This document shows, piece by piece, positions 34,828 to 43,115 of a DNA stretch of 64,000 nt. The stretch is from Variovorax boronicumulans. GTDB taxonomy: Bacteria > Pseudomonadota > Gammaproteobacteria > Burkholderiales > Burkholderiaceae_C. Positions within the stretch are counted from its first letter, which is position 1; each line of letters opens with the position of its first letter. The notes beneath the pieces are model-generated. The model ran no database searches and was not told where the DNA came from. It was given only the letters and a program-made list of their open reading frames with translations. Position numbers and translations under genes: made by a program. The stretch is from NCBI RefSeq assembly GCF_007677875.1, contig NZ_VEDO01000011.1:124001-188000 (forward strand). The letters run 5' to 3'.

Positions 34828-37545
34828 ATGGCGGCCGCCTTCCGCATCGGCATCGACCTGGGCACGACCCACACCGTGCTGGCATTCGCGCCGATCGGTG
34901 GTGGCGGCATCCAGGTGTTCCCCATCCCGCAGAGCATCGCGGCCGGCGAGGTGGCGCCACGGCCGCTGCTGCCCTCGTTGCGCTTCCATGCGGCCGAGGG
35001 TGCCCTGGCGGCCGCCGATCTGCCCCTGCCCTGGCCGTCGGACGAGCCGGCCATCCTGGGCGCCTTCGCGCGCGAGCTGGGCCAGCAGACGCCGGGGCGG
35101 CTCGTGGCCAGCGCGAAGAGCTGGCTGTCGCACCCTGCGGTCGACCGCACGGCCGCCATCCTGCCCTGGGGCGCACCGGACGAGGTGCCCAAGGTTTCGC
35201 CGCTCGAGGCCAGCGCGAGCTACCTGCGCCACCTGCGCCAGGCCTGGGACCAGGCCCATCCCGAGGCGCCGCTGGCCGCGCAGCCCACCGTGCTCACGGT
35301 GCCTGCCTCCTTCGACGACGGCGCGCGTGAGCTCACGCTGCAGGCCGCGCGGCTGGCCGGGCTGGGGCCGGTCCACCTGATCGAAGAGCCCCAGGCGGCG
35401 TTCTACGACTGGGTCCACGCCCACCGCACCGACCTGGCGCAGCAGCTGGCCGGCACGCGCCGCCTGCTCGTGGTCGACGTGGGCGGCGGCACCACCGACC
35501 TCACGCTGATCGAAGCGACGCTGGACGCGCAAGGCCAGCCGCAGCTGGCCCGCACAGGCGTGGGCGACCACCTGGTGCTGGGCGGCGACAACATGGACCT
35601 CGCACTGGCACGCTGGATCGAGCCGCGGCTGTCCGGCGGCACCCCGGGCCAGCGCTTGAGCGCGGTGCAGCTGGCACAGCTCACCCAGCGCTGCCGCAGC
35701 GCCAAGGAACGGCTGCTGGCCCCCGGTGGCCCGGCCGAGACCACGGTCACGCTGCAAGGCAGCGGCAGCCGGCTGATCGGCGGTGCGCGCTCGGCCCTGT
35801 TGTCGCGCGCCGACGTGGACCGCCTGCTGGTCGATGGCTTCTTCCCGCAGGTGGCGGCCGATGCACAGCCGCAGCGCGCACGCGGCGCGCTGGTCGAGTT
35901 CGGGCTGCCCTACGCCAGCGACGCGGCCATCACGCGCCACATCGCCGCCTTTCTGCAGCGACAGGGCGGCCCCCTGCCCGACACCGTGCTGCTCAACGGC
36001 GGCGTGTTCCATGCCCAGGTGCTGCGCGAGCGCCTGCTGGCCACGCTGCGCAGCTGGCAGCCCGCCGGCGCCACGCCGATCCGCCTGCTGGACGCACCGC
36101 GGCTGGACGCTGCCGTCGCGCGCGGAGCCGTGGCCTATGCCATGGCCCGGGCCGGCAGCGCGCCGCGCATCCGCGGTGGCGCCGCGCGCGCCTACTACCT
36201 CGCGCTGGAGGACGGCCACGGCGTCTGCCTGCTGCCGCATGGCACGCCCGAGGGCGAGACCGTGCGGCTCGCGGCCCAGCGCTTCAGCCTGCGCCTGGGC
36301 CGGCCGGTGCGCTTCAACCTCGCCACCAGCGCCGTCGACCTGCGGCACCGTGCCGGCGATCTCGTCGCGCTGGGCGACGGCCTACAGCGCCTGCCGCCGA
36401 TCGCCACCGTGCTGCAGCCCCGCGCCGGCGCCGCCGGCGAGGTGCAAGTGCAGCTCGAGGCGCAGATCACCGAAGTGGGCACGCTGGAGATGCACTGCGT
36501 GGCCGCCGACCCACCGCGCCAGCGCTGGCAGCTCGCGTTCCAGCTGCGCGGAGACGCCGCCGCGCAGGATGCCGATGCGCCCGTGGCCGCGCACCCGCGC
36601 TTGCCCGAGGCCCTGGCCGCCATCGACCGCGTCTACGGCGACAAGAAGCAAGGCGTGGACGCCAAGGAGGTGCGCCAGCTGCGCGCCACGCTGGAGCGCC
36701 TGCTCGGCGAACGCAGCACCTGGCATGCCGCGCTGCTGCGCACACTGTTCGGCGCGATGCTGCAAGGCGCCAGGCGCCGGCGCCGCTCGCTGCAGCACGA
36801 GCGCAGCTGGTTCAACCTGGTCGGCTTCACGCTGCGCCCGGGCTATGGCGATCCGCTCGATGGCTGGCGCATGGAGCAGATGTGGGAACTGTTCGGCCCC
36901 GGCATCGCGCACAGCCACGACAGCCAGCAATGGTCCGAGTGGTGGACGCTGTGGCGCCGCATCGCAGGCGGTCTCGGTGCCCAGCAGCAGCAGATGGTCT
37001 ACGAGGTCATCGCCTACTACCTGCAGCCGGCCGGCGGCACCGACATCCCCGCGCCCGAGGGCCCGCCCATGCAGGCGCTGGACGAACTGCTGCGCATGGC
37101 GGCCTCGTTCGAGCGCATCGCGCTCGAGGACAAAGCCCGCTTCGGCGGGTGGCTGCTGCAGCGGCTGGCCCAGGGGCCCACGGCCGAGCTCTGGTGGGCG
37201 CTGGGCCGTCTGGGCGCACGCCAGCCGCTGTACGCGAGCTTGCACCATGTGCTGCCGCCCACCACCGTGCAGGACTGGCTCGCACAGATCGCCGCGCTGG
37301 CGCCCCACTGGCCGCGCGACGAGGCCGCTGCGTTCGCCGTGGCCCAGATCGCGCGGGCCACCGGCGACCGCGCCCGCGACCTGCCCGAGGCCTTGCGCCT
37401 GCAGATCGCCGACCAGCTGGACGCGGCCCAGGCGGCCCCCAGCTGGGCCGCCATGGTGCGCGCGGTGACGGTGCTCGAGGAGGCCGACCAGCGACGCGTG
37501 TTCGGCGAGGCCCTGCCACCTGGACTGGTGCTGTTGCGCGGGTGA
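34828..37545 (+). CDS. Hsp70 family protein with C-terminal DUF3731 region
   Basis: This 905-residue protein is a paralogue of the preceding gene. The Hsp70 core has RIGIDLGTTHTVLAF, LIEEPQAAFYDWV, LLVVDVGGGTTDLTLIEA, GDNMDLALARWIE and LLNGGVFHAQVL. From about residue 600 a helical domain of roughly 300 residues replaces the normal substrate-binding part (YGDKKQGVDAKEVRQLRATLERLLG; RRRRSLQHERSWFNLVGFTLRPGYGDPLD), corresponding to DUF3731. It begins four bases after the first Hsp70 stop. The pairing with DUF2760 suggests a dedicated three-protein machine of unknown target. An earlier in-frame start inside the previous gene is unlikely. Confidence 0.87.
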   Translation: MAAAFRIGIDLGTTHTVLAFAPIGGGGIQVFPIPQSIAAGEVAPRPLLPSLRFHAAEGALAAADLPLPWPSDEPAILGAFARELGQQTPGRLVASAKSWLSHPAVDRTAAILPWGAPDEVPKVSPLEASASYLRHLRQAWDQAHPEAPLAAQPTVLTVPASFDDGARELTLQAARLAGLGPVHLIEEPQAAFYDWVHAHRTDLAQQLAGTRRLLVVDVGGGTTDLTLIEATLDAQGQPQLARTGVGDHLVLGGDNMDLALARWIEPRLSGGTPGQRLSAVQLAQLTQRCRSAKERLLAPGGPAETTVTLQGSGSRLIGGARSALLSRADVDRLLVDGFFPQVAADAQPQRARGALVEFGLPYASDAAITRHIAAFLQRQGGPLPDTVLLNGGVFHAQVLRERLLATLRSWQPAGATPIRLLDAPRLDAAVARGAVAYAMARAGSAPRIRGGAARAYYLALEDGHGVCLLPHGTPEGETVRLAAQRFSLRLGRPVRFNLATSAVDLRHRAGDLVALGDGLQRLPPIATVLQPRAGAAGEVQVQLEAQITEVGTLEMHCVAADPPRQRWQLAFQLRGDAAAQDADAPVAAHPRLPEALAAIDRVYGDKKQGVDAKEVRQLRATLERLLGERSTWHAALLRTLFGAMLQGARRRRRSLQHERSWFNLVGFTLRPGYGDPLDGWRMEQMWELFGPGIAHSHDSQQWSEWWTLWRRIAGGLGAQQQQMVYEVIAYYLQPAGGTDIPAPEGPPMQALDELLRMAASFERIALEDKARFGGWLLQRLAQGPTAELWWALGRLGARQPLYASLHHVLPPTTVQDWLAQIAALAPHWPRDEAAAFAVAQIARATGDRARDLPEALRLQIADQLDAAQAAPSWAAMVRAVTVLEEADQRRVFGEALPPGLVLLRG

Positions 37546-37572
37546 TCCGAACCGGCGGCGTCGGCGTATTGC
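37543..37572 (+). promoter_or_regulatory. Candidate RpoE/ChrR-type ECF promoter of the DUF2177 gene
   Basis: TGATCC (37543-37548), an 18-base spacer and TATTGC (37567-37572) repeat the spacing of the sites before the sigma and methyltransferase genes. The -35 overlaps the stop codon of the Hsp70 gene. The ATG is 22 bases after the -10, leaving room for GGAG. Confidence 0.5.
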
Positions 37573-37594
37573 GGACAACCCACCGGAGTACTCC

Positions 37595-38023
37595 ATGCCG
37601 CTGCCCCAGATCGCCATCGCCTACGGCGCCACCGCCTTCGTCTTCCTCGCGCTGGATGCGGTCTGGCTGGGCAGCATGGCCGAGCGCCTGTACCGTCCGG
37701 CCATCGGCCACCTGATGGCCGAGCGCTTCGCCATCGCGCCAGCCGCGCTGTTCTATTTGCTCTACGTGGGCGGCATCGTGTTCTTCGCCATCGCGCCGGC
37801 ACTGGAGGCGCGCCGGCCGCTGCTGACGGCGCTCGGCCATGGCGCGCTGCTGGGCCTGGTGGCCTACGGCACCTTCGACTTGACCAACCAGGCCGTGCTC
37901 AAGGACTGGCCCTGGCAGGTGACGCTGGCCGATCTGGCCTGGGGCAGTTTCGTCACGGCGGCAGCAGCAGCGGGCGGTGCAGCCGCCGCGCTCTGGCTGC
38001 ACGGCTTGCTGGCGAAAGCTTGA
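37595..38023 (+). CDS. DUF2177 membrane protein
   Basis: This 142-residue protein has four hydrophobic segments. The DUF2177 pattern is clear: FLALDAVWLGSMAERLYRP, FYLLYVGGIVFFAIAPALE, and AYGTFDLTNQAVLKDWPW. Function is unknown. Its own ECF-like promoter and its place beside the sigma/anti-sigma pair suggest it belongs to the same membrane stress response. GGAG lies nine bases before the ATG. The 180-base gap after it (38024-38204) contains only a short GGTCA/TGACC repeat just after the stop. Confidence 0.85.
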   Translation: MPLPQIAIAYGATAFVFLALDAVWLGSMAERLYRPAIGHLMAERFAIAPAALFYLLYVGGIVFFAIAPALEARRPLLTALGHGALLGLVAYGTFDLTNQAVLKDWPWQVTLADLAWGSFVTAAAAAGGAAAALWLHGLLAKA

Positions 38024-38204
38024 TCGGTCAGAGGTTGACCGGATAGCGCCGATCGGCGGCGCAGACTGGCAGGCGGTCGCGTACGCTGGCGTTCTGCCGG
38101 GCCAGCCCATGCAGCAGGATCACAAAAAAGGGACCCGCGATCCCCAACGGTCAGCCCCTCGACAGGAACCGGCACAGCCCGCGCTGCGACAGAGCGCCCC
38201 CCTG

Positions 38205-38867
38205 CTACATCCCGACGAGTGCCCCGAGACGGCGCGCAAACCAGCCGTCGAACTCCAGCCGCCCCTCGATCGAGGCCAGGCAAACGCACTCGCTGCCCGC
38301 CTGCACCACCGGCTGGTGGTGCACCTGGGTGTCGGTCGCGTCGAAGTCGCCAGCGCTGAAATGGGCGCGGCCGTCATGGAAGCTGCCATGCAGCACCTGC
38401 GTGAGTTCGCGGTCGCTGTGGGTGTGCTGGGCCAGGTACATGCCGGCGGCGATGCGCAGCAGCACCACATTGGCCGAAGGATCGCGCGGAACCCGCACGC
38501 GCGCATAGCGCATGCCCGGCGCCATCCAGCGCCAGCGCGTGATCTGGCAACCGGACAACGCACGCGGCCAATGGGCGCCGGCCGGCAGCGGCGGCAAGCC
38601 ACGCACCGGCACCGCCGCGGGGGGCGGTTTCGGCGTGTCGATGGTCGCCAGCGCGCGTGCCAGTGCATCGGCATGCAGCGCCGCGGGCGGCAGTTCCTGC
38701 AGCAGCGCGCCGCCCGCGGTGTCGAGCAGGCGCAGCTGCTCGCGGCACTGCGGGCAGCCCTCCACGTGGGCGCTGAGTACCAGCGCAGGGGCCGTCGGCA
38801 ACTGCCCTGCCGCAAGGGCCAGCAACAGATCGTCGCCGGGGTGGTGTCGGATGCTCTCGGAACTCAT
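38205..38867 (-). CDS. chrR: ChrR-family zinc anti-sigma factor with cupin domain
   Basis: This 220-residue cytoplasmic anti-sigma factor probably holds the upstream RpoE-like factor inactive until a stress signal. The N-terminal zinc anti-sigma domain has His8/9 and H34-x3-C38-x2-C41 (AHVEGCPQC), the four ligands known in Rhodobacter ChrR. The C-terminal cupin domain has QHTHSDRELTQVLHGSF with His, His and Glu, and a later VHHQP His, matching the second metal site. The ATG overlaps the sigma stop (ATGA). ChrR of Rhodobacter senses singlet oxygen; the same signal is likely here but untested. Confidence 0.9.
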   Translation of the reverse strand: MSSESIRHHPGDDLLLALAAGQLPTAPALVLSAHVEGCPQCREQLRLLDTAGGALLQELPPAALHADALARALATIDTPKPPPAAVPVRGLPPLPAGAHWPRALSGCQITRWRWMAPGMRYARVRVPRDPSANVVLLRIAAGMYLAQHTHSDRELTQVLHGSFHDGRAHFSAGDFDATDTQVHHQPVVQAGSECVCLASIEGRLEFDGWFARRLGALVGM

Positions 38868-39541
38868 GGCGTGGGGTCTTCGAACGCGGCCAGCAGGCGG
38901 CGCAAGTGGTTCACGGCCAGCCGCACGCGCGACTTCACCGTGCCCAGGGGAATGCCCAGGCGCTCGGCGATGCGCGCATGGGGCTGGTCTTCGTAATAGG
39001 ACAACTGCAGCACCAGGGCCTGCTCGGCCGGCAGCTGGCGCAGCGCGGCCTGCACGTGGCGCTCCATGCGCAAGGCGTGCAGCTGGGCCGCGGGCTCGGG
39101 CGCGCCATCGGCCAGGGCATCCATGTCGACCGCGTCCTCGTGCAGCGCGGCGGCGCCGCCCTGGCGGCGAAAGCGGTCCACACGCAGGTTGCGCGCGATC
39201 GTGAACACCCACGTGGCAGCCCCGGCCTGGGCCGCGTCGAACAGGGCGGCCTTGCGCCACAGCTGCACCATGGTTTCCTGGGCCAGATCTTCGGCCAGCG
39301 CGTCGTCGGTGCCGGCGCGCAGCAGATAGCTCTTGATGCGCGGCGCGAAATGGGCGAACAGCCGGGCGAAGGCCGCCCGGTCGCCCGCCTGCGCGACGGC
39401 GCGCACCCAGCCGGCCAGGTCTTCGGGGCTGGGCGGCGCGGTGCGGGATCCAGGCGGGGGCACGATGGACAGGTGGGCGGGGCGCAGCGCCGGTGCGACG
39501 GATTCGGTCGGCTCAAAGGAAGCGGGCTGCTGCGGGTGCAT
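38864..39541 (-). CDS. ECF sigma factor, RpoE of the ChrR-controlled (ECF11) type
   Basis: This 225-residue alternative sigma factor has region 2 (AFARLFAHFAPRIKSYLLRAG...LAEDLAQETMVQLWRKAALFD, WVFTIARNLRVDRFRRQG) and region 4 (LPAEQALVLQLSYYEDQPHARIAERLGIPLGTVKSRVRLAVNHLRRLL). Its partner ChrR follows with a four-base overlap. I chose ATG 39541. A promoter of its own recognised type ends only five bases before it, so the mRNA may be leaderless, or the true start may be a GTG at codon 27, before region 2. Autoregulation is therefore likely. Confidence 0.92.
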   Translation of the reverse strand: MHPQQPASFEPTESVAPALRPAHLSIVPPPGSRTAPPSPEDLAGWVRAVAQAGDRAAFARLFAHFAPRIKSYLLRAGTDDALAEDLAQETMVQLWRKAALFDAAQAGAATWVFTIARNLRVDRFRRQGGAAALHEDAVDMDALADGAPEPAAQLHALRMERHVQAALRQLPAEQALVLQLSYYEDQPHARIAERLGIPLGTVKSRVRLAVNHLRRLLAAFEDPTP

Positions 39542-39546
39542 GGTCC

Positions 39547-39576
39547 ATCTTACGCAGCGGGAGCGGCGCTGGATCA
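39547..39576 (-). promoter_or_regulatory. ECF-type promoter of the sigma/chrR operon
   Basis: On the minus strand TGATCC (39576-39571), 18 bases, then TAAGAT (39552-39547). This is the best of the four sites and agrees with the Rhodobacter RpoE promoter form (TGATCC and TAA-type -10). It lies back to back with the divergent site at 39582. Confidence 0.72.
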
Positions 39577-39581
39577 CCGGG

Positions 39582-39611
39582 AGATCCAAATCGGCCGCCG
39601 GCGCGTAGAAC
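39582..39611 (+). promoter_or_regulatory. ECF-type promoter of the amine oxidase/DUF1365/cfa operon
   Basis: AGATCC (39582-39587), 18 bases, then TAGAAC (39606-39611). It has the same spacing as the divergent promoter, whose -35 ends six bases away. The predicted RNA start is near 39618, giving a leader of about 33 bases with AAGGA before ATG 39651. Confidence 0.6.
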
Positions 39612-39650
39612 GACGACAACATGGCCGCAAGGCTTCCAAGGATCTCGCGC

Positions 39651-41015
39651 ATGCAGCCAGCACACACCCTGCCCCACGCACCGGCCGCCGCGGCCAACGG
39701 CCAACGCCAGCGTGTCGCCGTGGTCGGCAGTGGCATCGCCGGCCTCTCGGCGGCTTGGCTGCTGGGCCAACGCCACGAAGTCCACGTGTTCGAGGCCGAC
39801 CGGCGCCCGGGCGGCCACAGCCACACCGTCGATGCGCCCGGCCCGGGCGGCACGGTGGCCGTGGACACCGGCTTCATCGTCTACAACGAGCCGGCCTACC
39901 CCAATCTGACGGCGCTGTTCGCCCACCTGGGCGTACCGACGCAGGCCACCGACATGTCCTTCGGCGTGAGCCTGGACGACGGCGCCCTCGAGTACGCAGG
40001 CAGCAACCTGAACAGCCTGTTCGCCCAGCGCAGCAACCTCGTGCGCCCGCGCTTTTGGCGCATGCTGCGCGAACTGCTGCGGTTCTATCGGGAAGCGCCC
40101 GGCCATGCGGCTGCTGCCGGCCTGCAGCCGCTGGACGAGTACCTGGACCAGCACGGATACGGCGCGGCGCTGCGCGAAGACCACCTCTACCCCATGGCCG
40201 CGGCGATCTGGTCGACGCCCGCTGCCGAAGTCGGCCGCTATCCCACGGCCGCCTTCGTGCGCTTTTGTCAGAACCACGGACTGCTGCAGGTGAACGGCCG
40301 GCCGCAGTGGCGCACGGTGCAGGGCGGCAGCCGCAGCTATGTGCGTCGGCTCACCGAGGGCCTGGGCGATCGTCTGCACCTGGACAGTGCCGTGCTCGAG
40401 GTGCACCGGGACGCGGCCGGCGTGCGCCTGCGCACCCGCGAGCACTGGCATCCGCTGCGCTTCGACCAGGTCGTGCTGGCCTGCCACGCCGACCAGGCCC
40501 TGCGCCTGCTGCCCGACGCGACGGGCGAAGAGCGCCAACTGCTGGGCGCCTTCGGCTACAGCCGCAACCTGGCGGTGCTGCACAGCGATCCCGCGCTGAT
40601 GCCCAGGCGCCGCGCCGTCTGGTCGGCCTGGAACTACCTGGCCGACCGTGCGCGCCCTGACGCGCTGTGCGTCACCTACTGGATGAACCGGTTGCAGGGC
40701 CTGCCGCAGGACCGGCCGCTCTTCGTCACGCTGAATCCGCTGCAGCCGCCACGGCCCGAGCACCTGGTGCGCACCGAGGTCTACGAACACCCGCTTTTCG
40801 ATGCCGAAGCGCTGCGCGCCCAGGCCCGGCTGTGGTCGCTGCAGGGCCGGCAGCGCAGCTGGTTCTGCGGTGCCTACTTCGGCGCCGGCTTCCACGAGGA
40901 CGGCCTGCAGGCCGGACTGGCCGCGGCCGAGGCGCTCGGCGGCGTGCGCCGTCCGTGGACCGTGGCCAACGAATCGGGTCGCATCGCGCTGCCGGCGTCG
41001 CCAGCCACCGCATGA
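39651..41015 (+). CDS. FAD-dependent amine oxidase-like oxidoreductase (COG2907)
   Basis: This 454-residue flavoprotein begins RVAVVGSGIAGLSAAWLLGQRHEVHVFEADRRPGGHSHTVD, the FAD-binding motif and its GG extension (GSGIAG 26-31). It continues with VDTGFIVYNEPAYPNLTALF, characteristic of the COG2907 family, and closes with WFCGAYFGAGFHEDGLQAGL. The family accompanies DUF1365 and cyclopropane-fatty-acid synthase widely and is thought to act on membrane acyl chains; the exact reaction is not settled. I chose ATG 39651 for its AAGGA; ATG 39621 adds ten residues. The stop overlaps the DUF1365 ATG. Confidence 0.88.
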   Translation: MQPAHTLPHAPAAAANGQRQRVAVVGSGIAGLSAAWLLGQRHEVHVFEADRRPGGHSHTVDAPGPGGTVAVDTGFIVYNEPAYPNLTALFAHLGVPTQATDMSFGVSLDDGALEYAGSNLNSLFAQRSNLVRPRFWRMLRELLRFYREAPGHAAAAGLQPLDEYLDQHGYGAALREDHLYPMAAAIWSTPAAEVGRYPTAAFVRFCQNHGLLQVNGRPQWRTVQGGSRSYVRRLTEGLGDRLHLDSAVLEVHRDAAGVRLRTREHWHPLRFDQVVLACHADQALRLLPDATGEERQLLGAFGYSRNLAVLHSDPALMPRRRAVWSAWNYLADRARPDALCVTYWMNRLQGLPQDRPLFVTLNPLQPPRPEHLVRTEVYEHPLFDAEALRAQARLWSLQGRQRSWFCGAYFGAGFHEDGLQAGLAAAEALGGVRRPWTVANESGRIALPASPATA

Positions 41016-41791
41016 ACAGCGCGCTCTACACCGGCCAGGTGGTGCACCAGCGCCTGCGCCCGCTCAGGCACCGCCTGCGCTACCGCGTGTTCTCGCTGCT
41101 GCTGGACCTGGACGAGTTGCCGGCCCTGGCGGCACGGCTGCGGCTGTTCTCGCTGGACCGCTTCAACCTGTTCAGCTTTTACGGCGCCGACCATGGTGCG
41201 GGCGAGCCTGCCGGCCCGCGCGCGCACGTGGAACGCCAGCTGCGTGCCGCCGGCCTGGCGCCGGGCGGCACGATCCGGCTGCTGGCGATGCCGCGCATCC
41301 TGGGCTATGCCTTCAATCCGCTGGCTGTGTACTTCTGCCATGCACCGGGGGGTGCGCTGCAGGCCATCCTCTACGAGGTCAACAACACCTTCGGCGAGCG
41401 CCACAGCTACCTGATCCCGGTCGACGCTGCGCAGGACGCACAGTGTGTGGTGCAGGCCTGTGCCAAGCGCATGCACGTCTCGCCCTTCTTGCCGCTGGAC
41501 ATGCACTACCGCTTCCGCGTGCGGCCGCCGGACGAGCGGCTGGGCATCGGCGTACAGACGCATGATGCCGAGGGCGCCGTGCTGCTCGCGCAACTGGATG
41601 CACAGCGCCGGCCGCTCAGCGACGGCGCCCTGCTGCGCGCCTTCTGCACCCATCCGCTGCTCACGCTCAAGGTCATCGCCGGCATCCACTGGGAGGCCCT
41701 GCAGCTGTGGTGCAAGGGCGCGCGCCTGCATCCGCGCCCGCCGGCACCCGTAGAACCCGTCACCTTCGTCATCCGCGACACAACGCCATGA
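41012..41791 (+). CDS. DUF1365 protein
   Basis: This 259-residue protein matches DUF1365 throughout: SALYTGQVVHQRLRPLRHRLRYRVFSLLLDLDEL, LLAMPRILGYAFNPLAVYFC, LYEVNNTFGERHSYLIP, and KRMHVSPFLPLDMHYRFRVRPPDERLGIGV. The function is unknown. The family nearly always lies between a COG2907 oxidoreductase and a CFA synthase, as here. ATG 41012 overlaps the preceding stop and its own stop overlaps cfa, so the three are tightly coupled. No signal peptide; a cytoplasmic or peripheral membrane lipid-handling role is inferred. Confidence 0.9.
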   Translation: MNSALYTGQVVHQRLRPLRHRLRYRVFSLLLDLDELPALAARLRLFSLDRFNLFSFYGADHGAGEPAGPRAHVERQLRAAGLAPGGTIRLLAMPRILGYAFNPLAVYFCHAPGGALQAILYEVNNTFGERHSYLIPVDAAQDAQCVVQACAKRMHVSPFLPLDMHYRFRVRPPDERLGIGVQTHDAEGAVLLAQLDAQRRPLSDGALLRAFCTHPLLTLKVIAGIHWEALQLWCKGARLHPRPPAPVEPVTFVIRDTTP

Positions 41792-43044
41792 AGCCAGGCA
41801 CCGATACCCTGTCCAGCGCCGCTGCGGCACCCCCTCTGTCCACCCACTGGCAGCACCGGCTGCTGCGCCGCCTGCTGCACACCCAGCTCGCCGGCCTGGC
41901 CTGCGGTGAGCTCACGGTGGTGCTGCCCCATGGCGAACGCGTGCACGCGCGCGGCACTGCGCCCGGCCCGCAGGCGCAGCTCGTCCTGCACCGCTGGCGG
42001 CCCCTGTGGCGCCTGGCGGCTGAGGGAGACCTCGGGCTGGCACGCTCGTACCGCGACGGCGACTGGTCCAGTCCCGACCTCGTGGCGCTGCTGCAGTTCG
42101 GCGCGGCCAACGACCAGCAGGCAGGGCAGCGCCTGCAGGGCAAGGCCTGGGCGCGCTGGCTCGCCCGGCTGGCGCACCTGCGCCGCGCCAACACCCGGCG
42201 CGGCAGCCGCGACAACATCGCCTTCCACTACGACCTGGGCAACGATTTCTATGCCCAGTGGCTGGACCCAAGCATGCTGTACTCCAGCGCGCTGTACCTG
42301 CGGCCCGAGGCCACGCTGGAACAAGCGCAGGCCGAGCGGCTGAACCGCATCGTCACGCTCGTCGATGCGCCGCCCCAGGGCGAGGTGCTGGAGATCGGCT
42401 GCGGCTGGGGGGCGCTGGCGCTGGCGCTGGCGCAGCGCCGCGGTGCGCGGGTCACCGGACTGACGCTGTCCACGGAGCAGCTGGCCTTCGCGCGCCAGCG
42501 TGCGCAGGCCGAGGGCTGTGCCGAGCAACTGGACCTGCGCCTGCAGGATTACCGCGACGTGCAGGGCCGCTATGCGCGCATCGTCTCCATCGAGATGGTC
42601 GAGGCCGTGGGCGAGGCCTGGTGGCCGACCTATTTCGCGACGCTGCGCGAGCGGCTGGCGCCGGGCGGCCACGCGGTGCTGCAGGCCATCACCATTGCCG
42701 ATGCGCAGTTCGAGGGCTACCGGCGCGGCGCCGATTTCATCCAGCGCTACATCTTTCCGGGTGGCATGCTGCCCTCGCCAACCGTGCTCCGCGATCAGGC
42801 GGCGCGCGCCGGTCTCGTGCTGCAGGAGGAACTGCTGTTCGGTCAGAGCTATGCCGCCACGCTGCTCGAATGGCGCCGGCGCTTTCTCGCGGCCTGGCCT
42901 GCCATCGCGGCCCAGGGATTCGACCTGCGCTTCAAGCGGCTCTGGGAGTACTACCTCTGCTACTGCGAGGCCGGCTTTCGCAGCGGGCGCGTGGACGTGG
43001 GCCTGTACACGCTGCGCCACGCGGGCGACGCGCCGGCAGCCTAG
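41788..43044 (+). CDS. cfa: Cyclopropane-fatty-acyl-phospholipid synthase
   Basis: The enzyme transfers a methylene group from SAM to double bonds of membrane phospholipid acyl chains. The 418 residues contain the N-terminal region (LARSYRDGDWSSPDLVALL), the substrate-site signature HYDLGNDFYAQWLDPSMLYSSA (148-168), SAM motif VLEIGCGWGALALAL (202-208), then SIEMVEAVGEAWWPTYF and FIQRYIFPGGMLPS. The C-terminus LWEYYLCYCEAGFRSGRVDVGLYTL is typical. It is the last gene of the ECF-linked operon, with ATG overlapping the DUF1365 stop. A stress-induced second CFA-family enzyme is a common feature of ChrR regulons. Confidence 0.94.
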   Translation: MKPGTDTLSSAAAAPPLSTHWQHRLLRRLLHTQLAGLACGELTVVLPHGERVHARGTAPGPQAQLVLHRWRPLWRLAAEGDLGLARSYRDGDWSSPDLVALLQFGAANDQQAGQRLQGKAWARWLARLAHLRRANTRRGSRDNIAFHYDLGNDFYAQWLDPSMLYSSALYLRPEATLEQAQAERLNRIVTLVDAPPQGEVLEIGCGWGALALALAQRRGARVTGLTLSTEQLAFARQRAQAEGCAEQLDLRLQDYRDVQGRYARIVSIEMVEAVGEAWWPTYFATLRERLAPGGHAVLQAITIADAQFEGYRRGADFIQRYIFPGGMLPSPTVLRDQAARAGLVLQEELLFGQSYAATLLEWRRRFLAAWPAIAAQGFDLRFKRLWEYYLCYCEAGFRSGRVDVGLYTLRHAGDAPAA

Positions 43045-43102
43045 AGGCCGGAGCGCCGACGGCCGCCGCTGCTGCGGCAGCCTCGGCCGGTGCTGACACA
43101 GG

Positions 43103-43115
43103 GCCCCTCGGGGGC
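43103..43115. repeat. C-run/G-run hairpin after cfa
   Basis: GCCCCTCGGGGGC is a small hairpin of the same form as 31369 and 46856. It lies in the 158-base gap between cfa and the lipoprotein gene, where nothing else is recognisable apart from the GGAGG before ATG 43203. It may end the cfa transcript. Confidence 0.45.

Noticed and set aside
32715-35192. Minus-strand open frame of about 825 codons opposite the first Hsp70
   Set aside because: It mirrors Hsp70 codons and is explained by GC bias.
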